A stretch of DNA of 64,000 nt from Paragorgia papillata (taxonomy: Eukaryota; Cnidaria; Anthozoa; Scleralcyonacea; Coralliidae), in assembly GCA_035771165.1 (NCBI GenBank), contig JAWNZC010000013.1:3296501-3360500 (forward strand), written 5' to 3'. The notes under the pieces are model-generated. The model had not been told where the DNA came from. It was given only the letters and a program-made list of their open reading frames with translations, and did not search any database. How positions within the stretch are numbered: the stretch's first letter is position 1; each line of letters starts with the position of its first letter. The translations under genes and the position numbers were made by a program. This document shows positions 63,331 to 64,000 of this stretch, one piece after another.

Positions 63331-64000
63331 CACATACGGGAAGGAGAGCAAGGGTTTGCTTTTCGCTCAACGTAGTTTACGAGAGGAAGCCAAACCAATG
63401 AAAATCATCAACATCTATTGGTTGAGTCAGCACTTTACTACATTGAACGTTGAGCATGCATAAAATGTGGGATTGATACTGCATCAATACGCATGCCCAA
63501 TGCTGTAATGATATCTGGTACTAATTATTCATACTAATTATTTGGTAAACAAGCTTGTAGAAGTCTGTGTATGTGTTCAATGAACCTTTACGTACTTCTC
63601 AAGTTGTTTAATAAACTGTTATTCAAAGGTTGCTTTGGAGTCTTATTATTTCATAAAATCCCGTTAACATTTGACATAACAATGTCCTTCGACACTCGGT
63701 AAATGCTATCTTTTAGAAAACCTTCTTCAATCGTGTTTTAATTTCAATTAAATTCAAGTACTCGCAGCAAGCTGTAAGCCTGATGACTGGAAAAGGAGCT
63801 TTAGGCGGGAAAATGGCGCCAAGTTTAGTGAAAAACCGACTTTAGCTTTTTTCTGTCCGAATTGGCATTTCAGTATTTTATTCCGGCATTAGCCAGACAA
63901 TTTTATTCACGTCTGGGGAAGCCCTCAGGCAAAAATGAGTTAAGGTGAGGTAATATACGTTACGGGCAACATTTTTCTTCAACTTGCAACGCAACTTTGC

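Overview
This is animal nuclear DNA: AT-rich, with many short exons bounded by GT/AG introns, no operons, and a very dense load of short inverted-repeat transposons, SINEs and microsatellites. Five protein genes are readable from spliced exons. Four match animal families: taxilin, TMEM39A, CEP126 and PDE10A. The repeat style (palindromic MITEs, 5S-rRNA-derived SINEs, hammerhead motifs) suggests an invertebrate, perhaps an anthozoan cnidarian such as a coral or anemone. That species guess is inference only.

Layout. 1-8769: taxilin on the minus strand, 13 coding exons. 8.8-13.2 kb: a repeat-rich intergenic stretch with a ~3 kb inverted-repeat pair, a hAT-type MITE and a tRNA-derived SINE, ending in a small unassigned minus-strand ORF. 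13.26-21.44 kb: TMEM39A on the plus strand; its introns hold a hAT transposase relic, a large MITE and a ~0.9 kb GAGT/GGGT repeat. 21.5-24.1 kb: repeats only. 24.13-27.72 kb: a four-exon minus-strand gene for a ~175-residue protein I do not recognise. 27.7-31.3 kb: MITEs. 31.34-38.43 kb: CEP126 on the minus strand, with one 3.3 kb exon; its 5' exon(s) were not found. 38.5-43.3 kb: palindromic elements, tRNA-like SINE pieces and a hammerhead ribozyme motif. 43.33-61.79 kb: PDE10A on the plus strand, more than 20 exons covering an N-terminal region, GAF-A, GAF-B and a catalytic domain with its key residues intact. 61.8-64 kb: repeats including a tRNA-Ala-like SINE.

The genes are ordinary, unrelated housekeeping or signalling genes: vesicle traffic (taxilin, TMEM39A), centrosome/cilium (CEP126) and cyclic-nucleotide breakdown (PDE10A). 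I see no gene-cluster 'system'. The unusual content is in the mobile DNA: three hammerhead-ribozyme-like motifs, 5S-derived SINEs, nested MITEs with readable target duplications, and a MITE whose target duplication copied a PDE10A splice donor. Exon coordinates were derived by hand from splice sites and reading phase; phase agrees at every junction listed unless stated.
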